In this document: positions 52,331 through 61,577 of the stretch, in pieces
Numbering within the stretch: the stretch's first letter is position 1
Layout of the letters: every line of letters starts with the position of its first letter
Source: Gammaproteobacteria bacterium 13_2_20CM_66_19
GTDB taxonomy: Bacteria; Pseudomonadota; Gammaproteobacteria; Steroidobacterales; Steroidobacteraceae
Length of the DNA: 64,000 bases
Reading direction: 5' to 3'
Assembly (NCBI GenBank): GCA_001914695.1
Contig: MNCZ01000057.1
Location: 1-64,000 of the forward strand
The notes under the pieces: model-generated
Database searches by the model: none
What the model saw: the letters and a program-made list of their open reading frames with translations, nothing else
What the model was told of the DNA's origin: nothing
Translations under genes and position numbers: made by a program

Positions 52331-53845
52331 ATGAATACCTACACATCCATCAGCCGCCGACCGCAGCAGGCCGGTTCACTACTGTTGCTCAGCGCCATCG
52401 CGGTGGCGAGCGCGATCGCCTTCACCGGCGCCACGCTGGCCGCCGCGCCCCCCGGGGGACTCACCCTCGCGCCGGATCCGACGGGAGTCATCGCGACGTT
52501 CAACGTGGCGGGCGCGATGGACCTCGGCAATCCGTTCTTCCGCAGCCTCGGCTCGAATGGCCGCAGCTGCGCAACCTGCCACCTCCCGGCCGAGGCGATG
52601 AGCTTCACGCCCGCACACGCCCGCCAGGTCTACAATGAGACTCAGGGTGCGGATCCGCTGTTCGCTAGCGTCGACGGCGCCGACTGTCCAGGCACGGCGC
52701 GTGCCGACCGCCCCGGGCACAGCCTCATTCTGGGGAACGGTCTGATCCGCGTCGGACTTGCGATCCCGGCCACCACGGAATACTCGATTTCGCTGGTGCG
52801 CGATCCGACGGGCTGCGCGCTCAGGCTCGATCCGCGGACGAGCCTGCTGACGGCGTCCGTATACCGGCGACCGCTGCCCGCGGCCAATCTCGCGTTTCTG
52901 AGCGCCGTGATGTTCGACGGGCGGGAAACGCTGGCGCCGCTCACGACCCCGAGTTCCTTCACGGCGAATCTGCGCGCGGATCTCGCGCATCAGGCGATCG
53001 ATGCCACCACCGGTCATGCCCAGGCGCCCTCGCCACCCAGCGATGCACTGGCGCAGGCCATCGTCGACTTCGAGCTCGGACTGTTCGCGGCTCAGTATGC
53101 CGATGCCCAGGCAGGTCGTCTGGATCGCGGCGGTGCAGGCGGCGGGCCGGTCGACCTCGCCTCGCAGCCTTACTACCCCGGAATCAACGATTCGCTCGGT
53201 GCCGACCCGTTCGGTTTGCCGTTCAACGCCGCCGCCATGTCGCTGTACCAGGCCTGGGAGACCGCGCCACCCGCTGGCGACGAGGATCAGGACGCCGCCA
53301 GGGCCGACGTCGCTGCCGGCGAGAAGCTCTTCAACAATCTGCCGCTGAGCATCAGTAACGTGCGCGGGCTGAACGACAACCCGGCGCTCGGCCGGCCGAC
53401 AACCTTCATCGGGAGCTGCACGAGCTGCCACGACACGCCCAACATGGGCAATCACTCGCTTCCTCTGCCACTCGACATCGGTACGGCTCACAGCGCCGAT
53501 CCCAGCTTCGAGCCGGATCCGGCGATCCGGGCGGCTGTGGCTCAGCTGAGCGGACCGCAGCTGCCTGTGTTTCTGGTCGCCGGTTGCCCCAACCCGTTCA
53601 ACGCCGGGCAGCCCGAGTCCTTCTACACGAGCGATCCGGGCAGAGCGCTGATCACCGGCAAATGCAGTGATTTCAACCGCCTCAAAGGACCGATCCTGCG
53701 CGGTCTCGCCGGCCGCGCGCCCTATTTCCATAACGGGGCGGCGGCGACGCTATTGGAGCTGGTCAACTTCTATGACCGGCGCTTCCAGCTCGGGCTCACG
53801 ATCCCCCAGAGGCGCCAGCTGGTCGCGTTCCTGAACAGTCTGTGA
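52331..53845 (+). CDS. Di-haem cytochrome c (peroxidase-like) family protein
   Basis: Two CxxCH motifs (CATCH, CTSCH); GRAPYFHNGAAATLLELVNFYDRRFQLGLT C-terminal motif. Confidence 0.85.
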   Translation: MNTYTSISRRPQQAGSLLLLSAIAVASAIAFTGATLAAAPPGGLTLAPDPTGVIATFNVAGAMDLGNPFFRSLGSNGRSCATCHLPAEAMSFTPAHARQVYNETQGADPLFASVDGADCPGTARADRPGHSLILGNGLIRVGLAIPATTEYSISLVRDPTGCALRLDPRTSLLTASVYRRPLPAANLAFLSAVMFDGRETLAPLTTPSSFTANLRADLAHQAIDATTGHAQAPSPPSDALAQAIVDFELGLFAAQYADAQAGRLDRGGAGGGPVDLASQPYYPGINDSLGADPFGLPFNAAAMSLYQAWETAPPAGDEDQDAARADVAAGEKLFNNLPLSISNVRGLNDNPALGRPTTFIGSCTSCHDTPNMGNHSLPLPLDIGTAHSADPSFEPDPAIRAAVAQLSGPQLPVFLVAGCPNPFNAGQPESFYTSDPGRALITGKCSDFNRLKGPILRGLAGRAPYFHNGAAATLLELVNFYDRRFQLGLTIPQRRQLVAFLNSL

Positions 53846-54003
53846 TGCGCGTGCCGCTGAGTGCCGGGGCGCCCCGTACGACTGTTGCCGCGGTCGGGCG
53901 CGGCCGCGGGCGGGAGCACCGCCCTGGGCTGGGGAACAGCGGGGGCACGGCTGGGGTGCTTGACCCATATCAAAGGCTCGGCCAGGCGGTAGACTCTTCC
54001 GCC

Positions 54004-54462
54004 ATGAGTGCGGGGCTTCCCTACCTCCGAGGGCGCCGCCGGCGATTCGCAGCGCTGCTGCTGCCGGCGCTGTTGCTGCGCGCGCTCATTCCGTTCGGCT
54101 TCATGCCGCTCATCGGAGCCAGCGGGCTCACCCTCGGATTCTGTCCCGGCGAGGGCGCATTGCCCGCCGGACTCGCCGCCGCGAACGTCAAGCTGCTGCA
54201 CGCCGCGCAGAGCGGTCAGCTGCACCACGACCACGCCCCGGGCGGCGCGCCGCACGGCGGCTCGGGCGCGCCGGGCGGGAGCTCGCATGAGGCGCCGTGC
54301 CCGTTTGCGGCGAGCGGCAAGCCCGCCTTCGGGCCGGCGATCCTGACACTCGAGACCGCAGCTTCGGCCGCGGCGCCCCCCGAGGCTTACGCGACTGCCC
54401 CAGTCTTTCTTCCGACCGTTCTCCGCGCGCAATCCCCGCGCGGCCCCCCGCTAATCGCCTGA
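54004..54462 (+). CDS. DUF2946-like His-rich protein
   Basis: RRFAALLLPALLLRALIPFGFMP; LGFCPGEG; HHDHAPGG; CPFAA. Confidence 0.6.
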   Translation: MSAGLPYLRGRRRRFAALLLPALLLRALIPFGFMPLIGASGLTLGFCPGEGALPAGLAAANVKLLHAAQSGQLHHDHAPGGAPHGGSGAPGGSSHEAPCPFAASGKPAFGPAILTLETAASAAAPPEAYATAPVFLPTVLRAQSPRGPPLIA

Positions 54463-54546
54463 TCGACCTCGACGCTCGTTCCCGGCCCGGCAAGCGGCCG
54501 GCGCCGAGCGCGTTCCGTATCCGGGTTTATCAATCAGGTGAGCACA

Positions 54547-55632
54547 ATGAACAACACAAACTCGCGGCGTGGGCACACCCTGTCGCACACCTCTGGTCCG
54601 ACGAGCCGCGTCGCCCGTCGGGCGGCAGCGCTGCTGCTGATTCCGGCGGCGATCATGGCGCCGCAGATGGCAACGGCCTGCGCGACCTGCGGGTGCACTC
54701 TCAGCGCCGATGCGGCCACGGGCTATTCGGCCCTGCCCGGGCTGCGCTTCAATCTCGAATACGACTTCATCAACCAGGACCGGCTGCGGACCGGGACCGG
54801 CACGGCCAACGCTGCCCAGGTCGTGAACGCCCCGTCCAATCCCGCCCTCGGGGGCGGTGAGATCGAGAGGCAGACGATCAACCGTTATCTGACCCTGGGC
54901 GTGAATTACACCCCGGACCCGAATTGGAACTTCACCATGCTGGTCCCGTACGTGATGCGCACGCACACCACTTACGGGCAGCAGAGCACTCCTTATACAA
55001 GCGCCGAGACGGCACCCGACCAGATCAGTGGCTCCCGGCTTTCGGAGCTCGGCGACATCAAGCTGATCGGCGCCTACCAGGGATTGCTGCCGACGCACAA
55101 CCTCGGGTTGCAGCTCGGGGTGAAGCTTCCGACCGGCCACTATGGAAGCGCGGTCAATTTCTACAGCGGCCCGAACGCGGGCACCCCGCTCGACGCGAGT
55201 CTCCAGGCGGGCACCGGCAGCACCGATCTGATCGTGGGCGCGTACTACTACCGGGCGGTCAGCGAGAACTTCGACGCCTTCATCAACGGTCAGCTCCAGG
55301 CGGCCGTGGCGCACAAGCTGGATCAGCCCGGCAACGACTTCCGTCCGGGAAACACGGCCTCGGTGAGCTTCGGCCTGCGCTACGAGGCGCATCCGCAGTG
55401 GGTGCCGCAGCTGCAGGTGAATCTGCTGCGCAAGAGCGCGGACCAGGGAGCGCTCGCTGACACCACGGATACGGCGGGAACCGTCGCGTACCTGAGTCCG
55501 GGCATCACGCTGCGAGTCATGGAGCACCTGCACGTCTTCGGCTTCGCGCAGGTGCCCGTGTACAGCCACCTCGACGGTTACCAGTTGTTTCCACGCTGGA
55601 CCGCCACCGTGGGAGGCAGCTACGCCTTCTGA
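54547..55632 (+). CDS. Outer membrane transporter-like protein with N-terminal CxxCxC motif
   Basis: MATACATCGCTLSADAATGYSALPGLRFNLEYDFINQDRLRTG; beta-barrel-like C-terminus GGSYAF. Confidence 0.7.
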   Translation: MNNTNSRRGHTLSHTSGPTSRVARRAAALLLIPAAIMAPQMATACATCGCTLSADAATGYSALPGLRFNLEYDFINQDRLRTGTGTANAAQVVNAPSNPALGGGEIERQTINRYLTLGVNYTPDPNWNFTMLVPYVMRTHTTYGQQSTPYTSAETAPDQISGSRLSELGDIKLIGAYQGLLPTHNLGLQLGVKLPTGHYGSAVNFYSGPNAGTPLDASLQAGTGSTDLIVGAYYYRAVSENFDAFINGQLQAAVAHKLDQPGNDFRPGNTASVSFGLRYEAHPQWVPQLQVNLLRKSADQGALADTTDTAGTVAYLSPGITLRVMEHLHVFGFAQVPVYSHLDGYQLFPRWTATVGGSYAF

Positions 55633-55672
55633 CCGCGGGTGTACGCGTTCTCGCAGCGGACGTGATGTGGCC

Positions 55673-56242
55673 ATGTGCGGCGAGTCGCGCCTTCCCGAGC
55701 CACGCCGCTTCACGCGGCGCACGGCGCTTCAACGTGCGTGCGCGTGGAGCGTGTGTGGCCTCACCGGCTGGCTCGCGCGCGAAGCGCGCGCCAACGACCT
55801 CAAGGTCGGCGCGGCTGCGCCGGCGGCGACTCTCGTGACTCTCGACGGACAGAGCATCTCCACTGCCCAACTGCGCGGAGACGTCATCGTCCTGACCTTC
55901 TGGGCCACCTGGTGCGCGCCGTGCCGCGAGGAGCTTCCGCTCCTTTCCGGGTACGCGACCCGGCATCGCGAGGCGGGGCTTCGGGTGCTCGCCTTCACGC
56001 TCGACACGCCCGACAAGCTCCCCGAAGTCAAGAAGATCGCCGAGTCGCTGAGCTATCCGGTCGGGTTCCTCGAGCGTTCCAGCGCGCCGGGATACGGCCG
56101 GATCTGGCGGTTGCCGGTGAGTTTCACGATCGACCGGGCCGGGCGCCTCGTCGTGGACGGCTGGAAGGAGAAGAACCCGAGTTGGACGGCAGAGCGTCTG
56201 GAGCAGGTCGTGACGCCGCTGCTGGCGACGGCGAAGGGCTGA
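55673..56242 (+). CDS. TlpA-like thioredoxin-fold protein
   Basis: FWATWCAPCREELPLLSGYA; twin-arginine-like RRTALQRACAW leader. Confidence 0.88.
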   Translation: MCGESRLPEPRRFTRRTALQRACAWSVCGLTGWLAREARANDLKVGAAAPAATLVTLDGQSISTAQLRGDVIVLTFWATWCAPCREELPLLSGYATRHREAGLRVLAFTLDTPDKLPEVKKIAESLSYPVGFLERSSAPGYGRIWRLPVSFTIDRAGRLVVDGWKEKNPSWTAERLEQVVTPLLATAKG

Positions 56243-56313
56243 AGTTTAGCGCTGTCGGGGCGCTCGCGAGCGCTCGGGTATACTGACCCGACGTACCACT
56301 TAGACGGCGCACC

Positions 56314-57486
56314 ATGTCCAGAGTCCTGTCACTTCCCGGCAAGGGCGCGGCGGCGCCCGAGGGTCCACCGGCCGTCAATTCCGTCGAAGAGATCCTCGCC
56401 GAGCTTCGCGCCGGACGCATGGTCGTCATCGTCGACGACGAGGACCGCGAGAACGAGGGCGACCTCATCATGGCGGCCGAGTACGCGACCCCCGAGGCGG
56501 TCGCGTTCATGATCCGCCATACGAGCGGCATCATCTGCGTGCCCATGGAGGAGCAGCAGCTCGCGCGGCTCGATCTCCCGCAGATGGTTCCGGTCAACAG
56601 CGACCAGCAGCGCACCGCATTCACGGTGTCGGTGGACCTGCGCGTGGGGACGACCACCGGCGTGTCATCGGCCGATCGGGCTGCGACCATCCGCGGGCTC
56701 GCGGACGAGGCCTCGGCGGCTTCCGACTTCGCCCGTCCCGGGCACATCTTCCCGCTGCGCTCGCGCCGCGGCGGAGTGCTGGTACGCGCCGGGCATACCG
56801 AGGCGGCGCTGGACCTCTGCCGTCTGGCGGGACTGAAGCCCGTGGGCGTGCTGTGCGAAGTGATGAACGACGACGGCAGCATGGCGCGCCGCCCGCAACT
56901 GCAGGAGTTCGCGCGCCGCCACCAGCTCAAGATCGGCACCATCGCGGACCTGATCCGTTATCGGCTGCGCACCGAGCGCTCGGTGGAGCGCATCTTCGAG
57001 CAGAGCGTTGAGACCGAGCTCGGGGAGTTCCGCCTCTATGCCTACCAGGACCGCGCCAGTCTCGAGGTGCACCTCGCTCTCGCGCGCGGCCGGCTCGACG
57101 GCCCGGAGACGCCGCTCGTTCGCGTGCACCTCGCCGACACGCTGCGCGACCTGATCGGTGTCCAGGCGGGCTTGCGCGCGTGGACGCTGCGGGCGGCCCT
57201 GCAGCGCATCGTCGAGGCGGGCCACGGCGTCATCGTCGTGCTGCGCCAGCAGGACTCGGCGCGCGAGCTCACGGAGACGCTGCGCTCGTTCGCCGCCGCC
57301 GCGACGCCGGATGCCGCGCGCGCGGACAAGGGTGAGGGGGCGGTGCTGCGCACCTTCGGGGTCGGGGCCCAGATCCTCAAGGACCTCGGCGTGCGGCGCA
57401 TGCGCGTGCTGTCGGCGCCGAAGCAGATGCACGGCATCTCCGCCTTCGGCCTCGAGATCGAAGGGTACGTCGGGGAAGAGGGGTGA
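56314..57486 (+). CDS. ribB: 3,4-dihydroxy-2-butanone-4-phosphate synthase fused to a degenerate GTP cyclohydrolase II domain (RibBX-type)
   Basis: VVIVDDEDRENEGDLIMAAE RibB motifs; C-terminal RibA-like region lacking the Zn-binding cysteines. Confidence 0.92.
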   Translation: MSRVLSLPGKGAAAPEGPPAVNSVEEILAELRAGRMVVIVDDEDRENEGDLIMAAEYATPEAVAFMIRHTSGIICVPMEEQQLARLDLPQMVPVNSDQQRTAFTVSVDLRVGTTTGVSSADRAATIRGLADEASAASDFARPGHIFPLRSRRGGVLVRAGHTEAALDLCRLAGLKPVGVLCEVMNDDGSMARRPQLQEFARRHQLKIGTIADLIRYRLRTERSVERIFEQSVETELGEFRLYAYQDRASLEVHLALARGRLDGPETPLVRVHLADTLRDLIGVQAGLRAWTLRAALQRIVEAGHGVIVVLRQQDSARELTETLRSFAAAATPDAARADKGEGAVLRTFGVGAQILKDLGVRRMRVLSAPKQMHGISAFGLEIEGYVGEEG

Positions 57487-57953
57487 CCTCGCCGCAGCTC
57501 CTCGAAGGTGAGGTGAGTGCCCGCGGCCGCCGGATCGCGATCATCGCGGCGCGCTTCAACGACTTCATCGTGGCGAGCCTGCTGAAGGGGGCCCTCGGGG
57601 CCTGGGTCGAGCGCGGCGGCGCCGCTTCCGAGCTCGCGGTGGTGCGCGTCCCGGGCGCGTTCGAGCTGCCGGTGGCGGCGCGCCGGCTGGCCGCGAGCGG
57701 CCGCTACGACGCGCTGGTGGCGCTCGGGTGCGTGATCCGGGGCGACACCCCGCACTTCGAGTACGTCGCCGGCGAATGCGCGCGGGGGCTTCAGCTCGCG
57801 AGCCTCGAGACCGGGGTGCCGATCGCCTTCGGGGTGCTCACCGTGGACTCGGTCGAGCAGGCGCTCGAGCGCGCCGCGACGAGCGCCGGCAACAAGGGGG
57901 GCGCGGCGATGGAGAGCGCACTCGAGATGGCCGGCCTGATGGCGCGGCTGTGA
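57483..57953 (+). CDS. ribH: 6,7-dimethyl-8-ribityllumazine synthase
   Basis: RIAIIAARFNDFIVASLLKGAL; VRVPGAFELPVAARRLA; ALGCVIRGDTPHFEYV. Confidence 0.96.
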   Translation: MTSPQLLEGEVSARGRRIAIIAARFNDFIVASLLKGALGAWVERGGAASELAVVRVPGAFELPVAARRLAASGRYDALVALGCVIRGDTPHFEYVAGECARGLQLASLETGVPIAFGVLTVDSVEQALERAATSAGNKGGAAMESALEMAGLMARL

Positions 57954-58375
57954 GCGAGGCGAGCGGTGCGCGCACGGTGGCGCGCAAGCTCGCGCTGCAG
58001 GCGCTGTACCGCTGGCAGCTGAACGCCTGCCCGTGGCAGGACCTGGTGCAGGAGTTCGGCGATGCCGAGGACATGGCGCGCGCCGACCGGGATTATTTCC
58101 GCGCGCTGATCGAGGGCGTCGCGGGCGCGCTTGATGCGCTCGATGCGCGCCTCGCCGCGCTCGCCGACCGCCGACCGGACCTCCTCGATCCGATCGAGCA
58201 CGCGATCCTCCTGATCGGCGTGTACGAGCTCGCCGCCCGGCCGGAAGTTCCCTATCGCGTCGCCATCAGCGAGGCGGTGGGACTCGCCAGGCGCTTCGGC
58301 GCGACCGACGGACACAAGTTCGTGAACGCGGTGCTCGATCGCGCGGCGCGCGAGTTGCGGCCCGCCGAGCACTGA
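57950..58375 (+). CDS. nusB: Transcription antitermination factor NusB
   Basis: RKLALQALYRWQLN; PYRVAISEAVGLARRFGATDGHKFVNAVLDR. GTG overlaps the ribH stop. Confidence 0.95.
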   Translation: MSEASGARTVARKLALQALYRWQLNACPWQDLVQEFGDAEDMARADRDYFRALIEGVAGALDALDARLAALADRRPDLLDPIEHAILLIGVYELAARPEVPYRVAISEAVGLARRFGATDGHKFVNAVLDRAARELRPAEH

Positions 58376-58390
58376 ACGGACCGCTGCCGC

Positions 58391-59356
58391 GTGCCACTCA
58401 CCGAATTCGAGCTGATCGAGCGCTACTTCCGGGACTGCGGAGCGGCGCGGTCCGACGTGATCGCCGGCATCGGCGACGACGCGGCGCTCGTTGCGGTGCC
58501 GCCCGATACGGAGCTGGTCGTGGCGACCGACACCCTGGTCGCGGGCGTGCACTTTCCGGAGGGGTCCCCGGCGGCCTCGATCGGCCACCGCGCGCTCGCC
58601 GTGAACCTGAGCGACCTTGCGGCGATGGGCGCGCGGGCGGCCTGGGCGCTGCTCGCACTCACGATCCCCCGCGCCGAGGAGGCGTGGCTCGCGGAGTTTG
58701 CGGCGGGCCTCGCCGCGCTGGCGCGGGCTCACCGTGTGGCGCTCGTAGGCGGGGATACGACGCGCGGGCCCCTCACGGTCACGGTGCAGCTTCTCGGGAC
58801 GGTGCCGCCGGGGGCTGCCCTCAGACGCTGCGGCGGGCGCGCCGGGGACGCGCTGTTCGTCTCCGGTACTCCCGGCGATGCCGCCGCGGGACTCGCGCTC
58901 GAGGAGCGGCGGCTCGCGGCGGAGCCCCTGGCGCTCGCATACCTTCGCGAGCGGTTCCTGCGGCCGACGCCGCGCATGGCGCTCGGTGAGCGGCTGCGCG
59001 GCCATGCGAGCGCCTGCATCGACGTCTCGGATGGGCTCCTCGGGGATGCCGGCAAGCTCGCGAGGGCGAGCCAAACGGGGGTCGAGATCTCCTTCGCCGC
59101 GGTGCCGGTGTCGGAGCCGCTGGTCCGCGCGGTGGGGGAGGAGCAGGCGCGCACTCTCGCGCTCACCGGCGGCGACGACTACGAGCTCCTCTTCGCGGTG
59201 CATCCGGAAAAAGTCTCCGCCATGCTCGCCGACCTCCCGCCGGAGCGCTGGGGCTATACCCGCATCGGCGCGCTGCGCGCCGCGCCGGGCGCCGAAGTGT
59301 TGCGCGAGGGGACTGTGATGCAGTTCTCGCATTCCGGTTATCAACACTTCACCTGA
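58391..59356 (+). CDS. thiL: Thiamine-monophosphate kinase
   Basis: EFELIERYF; GIGDDAALV; VNLSDLAAMGARAAWALLALT; SRMDVSDGL-like CIDVSDGLLGDAG. Confidence 0.95.
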   Translation: MPLTEFELIERYFRDCGAARSDVIAGIGDDAALVAVPPDTELVVATDTLVAGVHFPEGSPAASIGHRALAVNLSDLAAMGARAAWALLALTIPRAEEAWLAEFAAGLAALARAHRVALVGGDTTRGPLTVTVQLLGTVPPGAALRRCGGRAGDALFVSGTPGDAAAGLALEERRLAAEPLALAYLRERFLRPTPRMALGERLRGHASACIDVSDGLLGDAGKLARASQTGVEISFAAVPVSEPLVRAVGEEQARTLALTGGDDYELLFAVHPEKVSAMLADLPPERWGYTRIGALRAAPGAEVLREGTVMQFSHSGYQHFT

Positions 59357-59496
59357 TACATCCTCACCGCCCTCGGGCCTGCATCACAGCAGCTCGGCGT
59401 GACCTGACCGTATGCTTGCGCGCCTTTGTCGGTTTGCCGCGCACGATGTCATTAACGGCCACAAAATCCGTTCCTCCCGCCAGACCTCAGGGCCGC

Positions 59497-60774
59497 ATGC
59501 CGGACAAGATCGGCAAGTACGCGGTCATCCGGGAGGTGGGGCGCGGCAGCACCGGGGTGGTTTACCTCTCGCACGACGCCTACTACGGCCGCGACGTCGC
59601 CATCAAGGTCTACAACATGGACACGGGCGGCGACGAGGAGCGCGCGCGCATCGCGCGCAAGATGTTCCTCTCCGAGGCGCACCTGGTCGGGATGCTCCAG
59701 CACCCTCACATCCTGCCGATCTACGACGCCGGCGAGGAAAACGGCCACCGCTATATCGTGACCGAGCACGTGCACGGCGCGCGCACGCTCGCCGCCTACT
59801 GCCGTCCGGACAACCTGCTGCGCATCGACGACACCGTCGAAATCATGTTCAAATGCGCCAAGGCGCTGCACTACGCGCATTCGCGCGGCGTGATCCATCG
59901 CGACGTCAAGCCCTCCAACATCATGCTCACGCAGGACAGCGACGTGCGCATCATCGACTTCGGCATCGCGCTGGTGTCCGATTCCGACGTCTCGCGCATC
60001 GAGGGTATCGCCGGCAGCCCCTCCTACATGTCGCCCGAGCAGGTGCAGAGCCTCGAGCTCACCAACCGCTCGGACCTCTATTCACTCGGCGCCATGATGT
60101 ACGAGCTGCTGACCGGCGCACGCCCGTTCCGGGCCGGCAATCTCCAGAAGCTGCTCCACCAGATCGTGTACGCGACGCCGCCGCCGATCCACACGCTGCG
60201 CAAGGACGTGCCGGAGGAGCTCGAGACGGTCGTGGCGACGGCGCTGCAGAAGGATCCGCAGAAGCGCTGCAAGAGCGGTCTGGACTTCGCCGCCGACCTC
60301 ACGCGCGTGCACCAGCGGCTGCGCGAGGCCAACGCTCGCATCGACCGCCAGGAGCAGTTCGGCGTGCTGCGGCGCCTGAAGTTCTTCCACGAGTTCTCGC
60401 ACGCCGAGATCTGGGAAGTGCTGCGCGCCAGCAGCTGGCAGGACTATGGGGCGGGCGAGGAGATCGTCAAGGAAGGCGAGATGGACGATCGCTTCTACAT
60501 CCTGGTGACGGGCGGCTGCGTGGTGGAGCGCCACGGCCGCAAGGTCGGGGCGCTCGATACCGGCGACTGCTTCGGCGAGGCGAGCTACGTGCCGGGCGCC
60601 AAGCGTACCGCCACGATCCGTGCGGCCTCGGCGGTGACGGTGCTGAAGGTGAGCTCGACGCTCCTCGAGCAGGTCTCGGCCTCCTGCCAGCTGCGATTCA
60701 ACCGCGTGTTCCTCTCCGCGCTCATCGGGCGGTTGCAGAGCGCCGAGCGCACGCCGCCGCCCGCCGCGCGCTGA
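59497..60774 (+). CDS. Serine/threonine protein kinase with C-terminal cyclic-nucleotide-binding domain
   Basis: IGKYAVIREVGRGSTGVVYLSHD, GVIHRDVKPSNIMLT, IDFGIA, SPEQV; C-terminal EEIVKEGEMDDRFYILVTGGCVVERHGRKVGALDTGDCFGEASYVPGAKRTATIRA. Confidence 0.9.
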   Translation: MPDKIGKYAVIREVGRGSTGVVYLSHDAYYGRDVAIKVYNMDTGGDEERARIARKMFLSEAHLVGMLQHPHILPIYDAGEENGHRYIVTEHVHGARTLAAYCRPDNLLRIDDTVEIMFKCAKALHYAHSRGVIHRDVKPSNIMLTQDSDVRIIDFGIALVSDSDVSRIEGIAGSPSYMSPEQVQSLELTNRSDLYSLGAMMYELLTGARPFRAGNLQKLLHQIVYATPPPIHTLRKDVPEELETVVATALQKDPQKRCKSGLDFAADLTRVHQRLREANARIDRQEQFGVLRRLKFFHEFSHAEIWEVLRASSWQDYGAGEEIVKEGEMDDRFYILVTGGCVVERHGRKVGALDTGDCFGEASYVPGAKRTATIRAASAVTVLKVSSTLLEQVSASCQLRFNRVFLSALIGRLQSAERTPPPAAR

Positions 60775-60894
60775 GCGGCGCGAAAAGCGCGACCTCACCG
60801 CGCGCCCCGCGCTCGCCCGCGGCGGCGGTGGCGCCGTGCTAACCTGCTCACGGACGCGCGGGGGGCGCGCCCCGCCGGGTAGGCTCTATCTCCA

Positions 60895-61572
60895 GTGCAC
60901 GTGCTGCTCATCGAAGACGATACCGAGGCCGCGCGCTTCCTCGTCAAGGGGCTGCGCGAGAGCGGCTACACCGTCGAGCACGCCCCCGATGGGCGCGAGG
61001 GGCTCAACCGCGCCGCCGAGGGGCAGTTCGATCTCATCGTGACCGATCGCATGCTGCCGCAGCTCGACGGCCTCGCGATCATCGAGCGGCTGCGCGAGCG
61101 GCGCATCGAGACTCCGGTGCTGGTGCTGTCCGCCCTCGGCAGCGTCGACGACCGCATCCGCGGGCTCAAGGCGGGGGGCGATGACTATCTCACCAAGCCG
61201 TTCGCGCTCGCCGAGCTCCTGGCGCGCATCGAGGCGCTGCTGCGCCGGCGCGCCTCGCGCAGCGAAGCCTCGCGCCTCAAGGTCGAGGATCTCGAGCTCG
61301 ATCTGATCGCCCGGCGGGTGACCCGCGGCGGGCGCGAGGTCGAGCTCACGGCGCGCGAGCTGAAACTCCTCGAGTTTCTCATGCGCCGCGCCGGACAGGT
61401 GGTGACGCGCACCATGCTCCTCGAGGGGGTGTGGGACCTGCACTTCGACCCGCAGAGCAATCTCATCGACGTGCACATCAGCCGGCTGCGTCAGGCGATC
61501 GACCGCGGCACCGATCACCCGCTGATTCACACCGTGCGCGGCTCGGGCTACGTGCTGCGCGCCGACAGTTGA
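60895..61572 (+). CDS. OmpR-family response regulator
   Basis: VLLIEDDTEAARFLVKGLRESG receiver and winged-helix C-terminus; GTG start. Confidence 0.93.
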   Translation: MHVLLIEDDTEAARFLVKGLRESGYTVEHAPDGREGLNRAAEGQFDLIVTDRMLPQLDGLAIIERLRERRIETPVLVLSALGSVDDRIRGLKAGGDDYLTKPFALAELLARIEALLRRRASRSEASRLKVEDLELDLIARRVTRGGREVELTARELKLLEFLMRRAGQVVTRTMLLEGVWDLHFDPQSNLIDVHISRLRQAIDRGTDHPLIHTVRGSGYVLRADS

Positions 61573-61577
61573 AGAGC

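Noticed and set aside
55633-56313. FMN riboswitch upstream of ribBX (or upstream of ribD)
   Set aside because: No RFN-element conserved core could be recognised by eye; the upstream region is mostly the tlpA-like gene.
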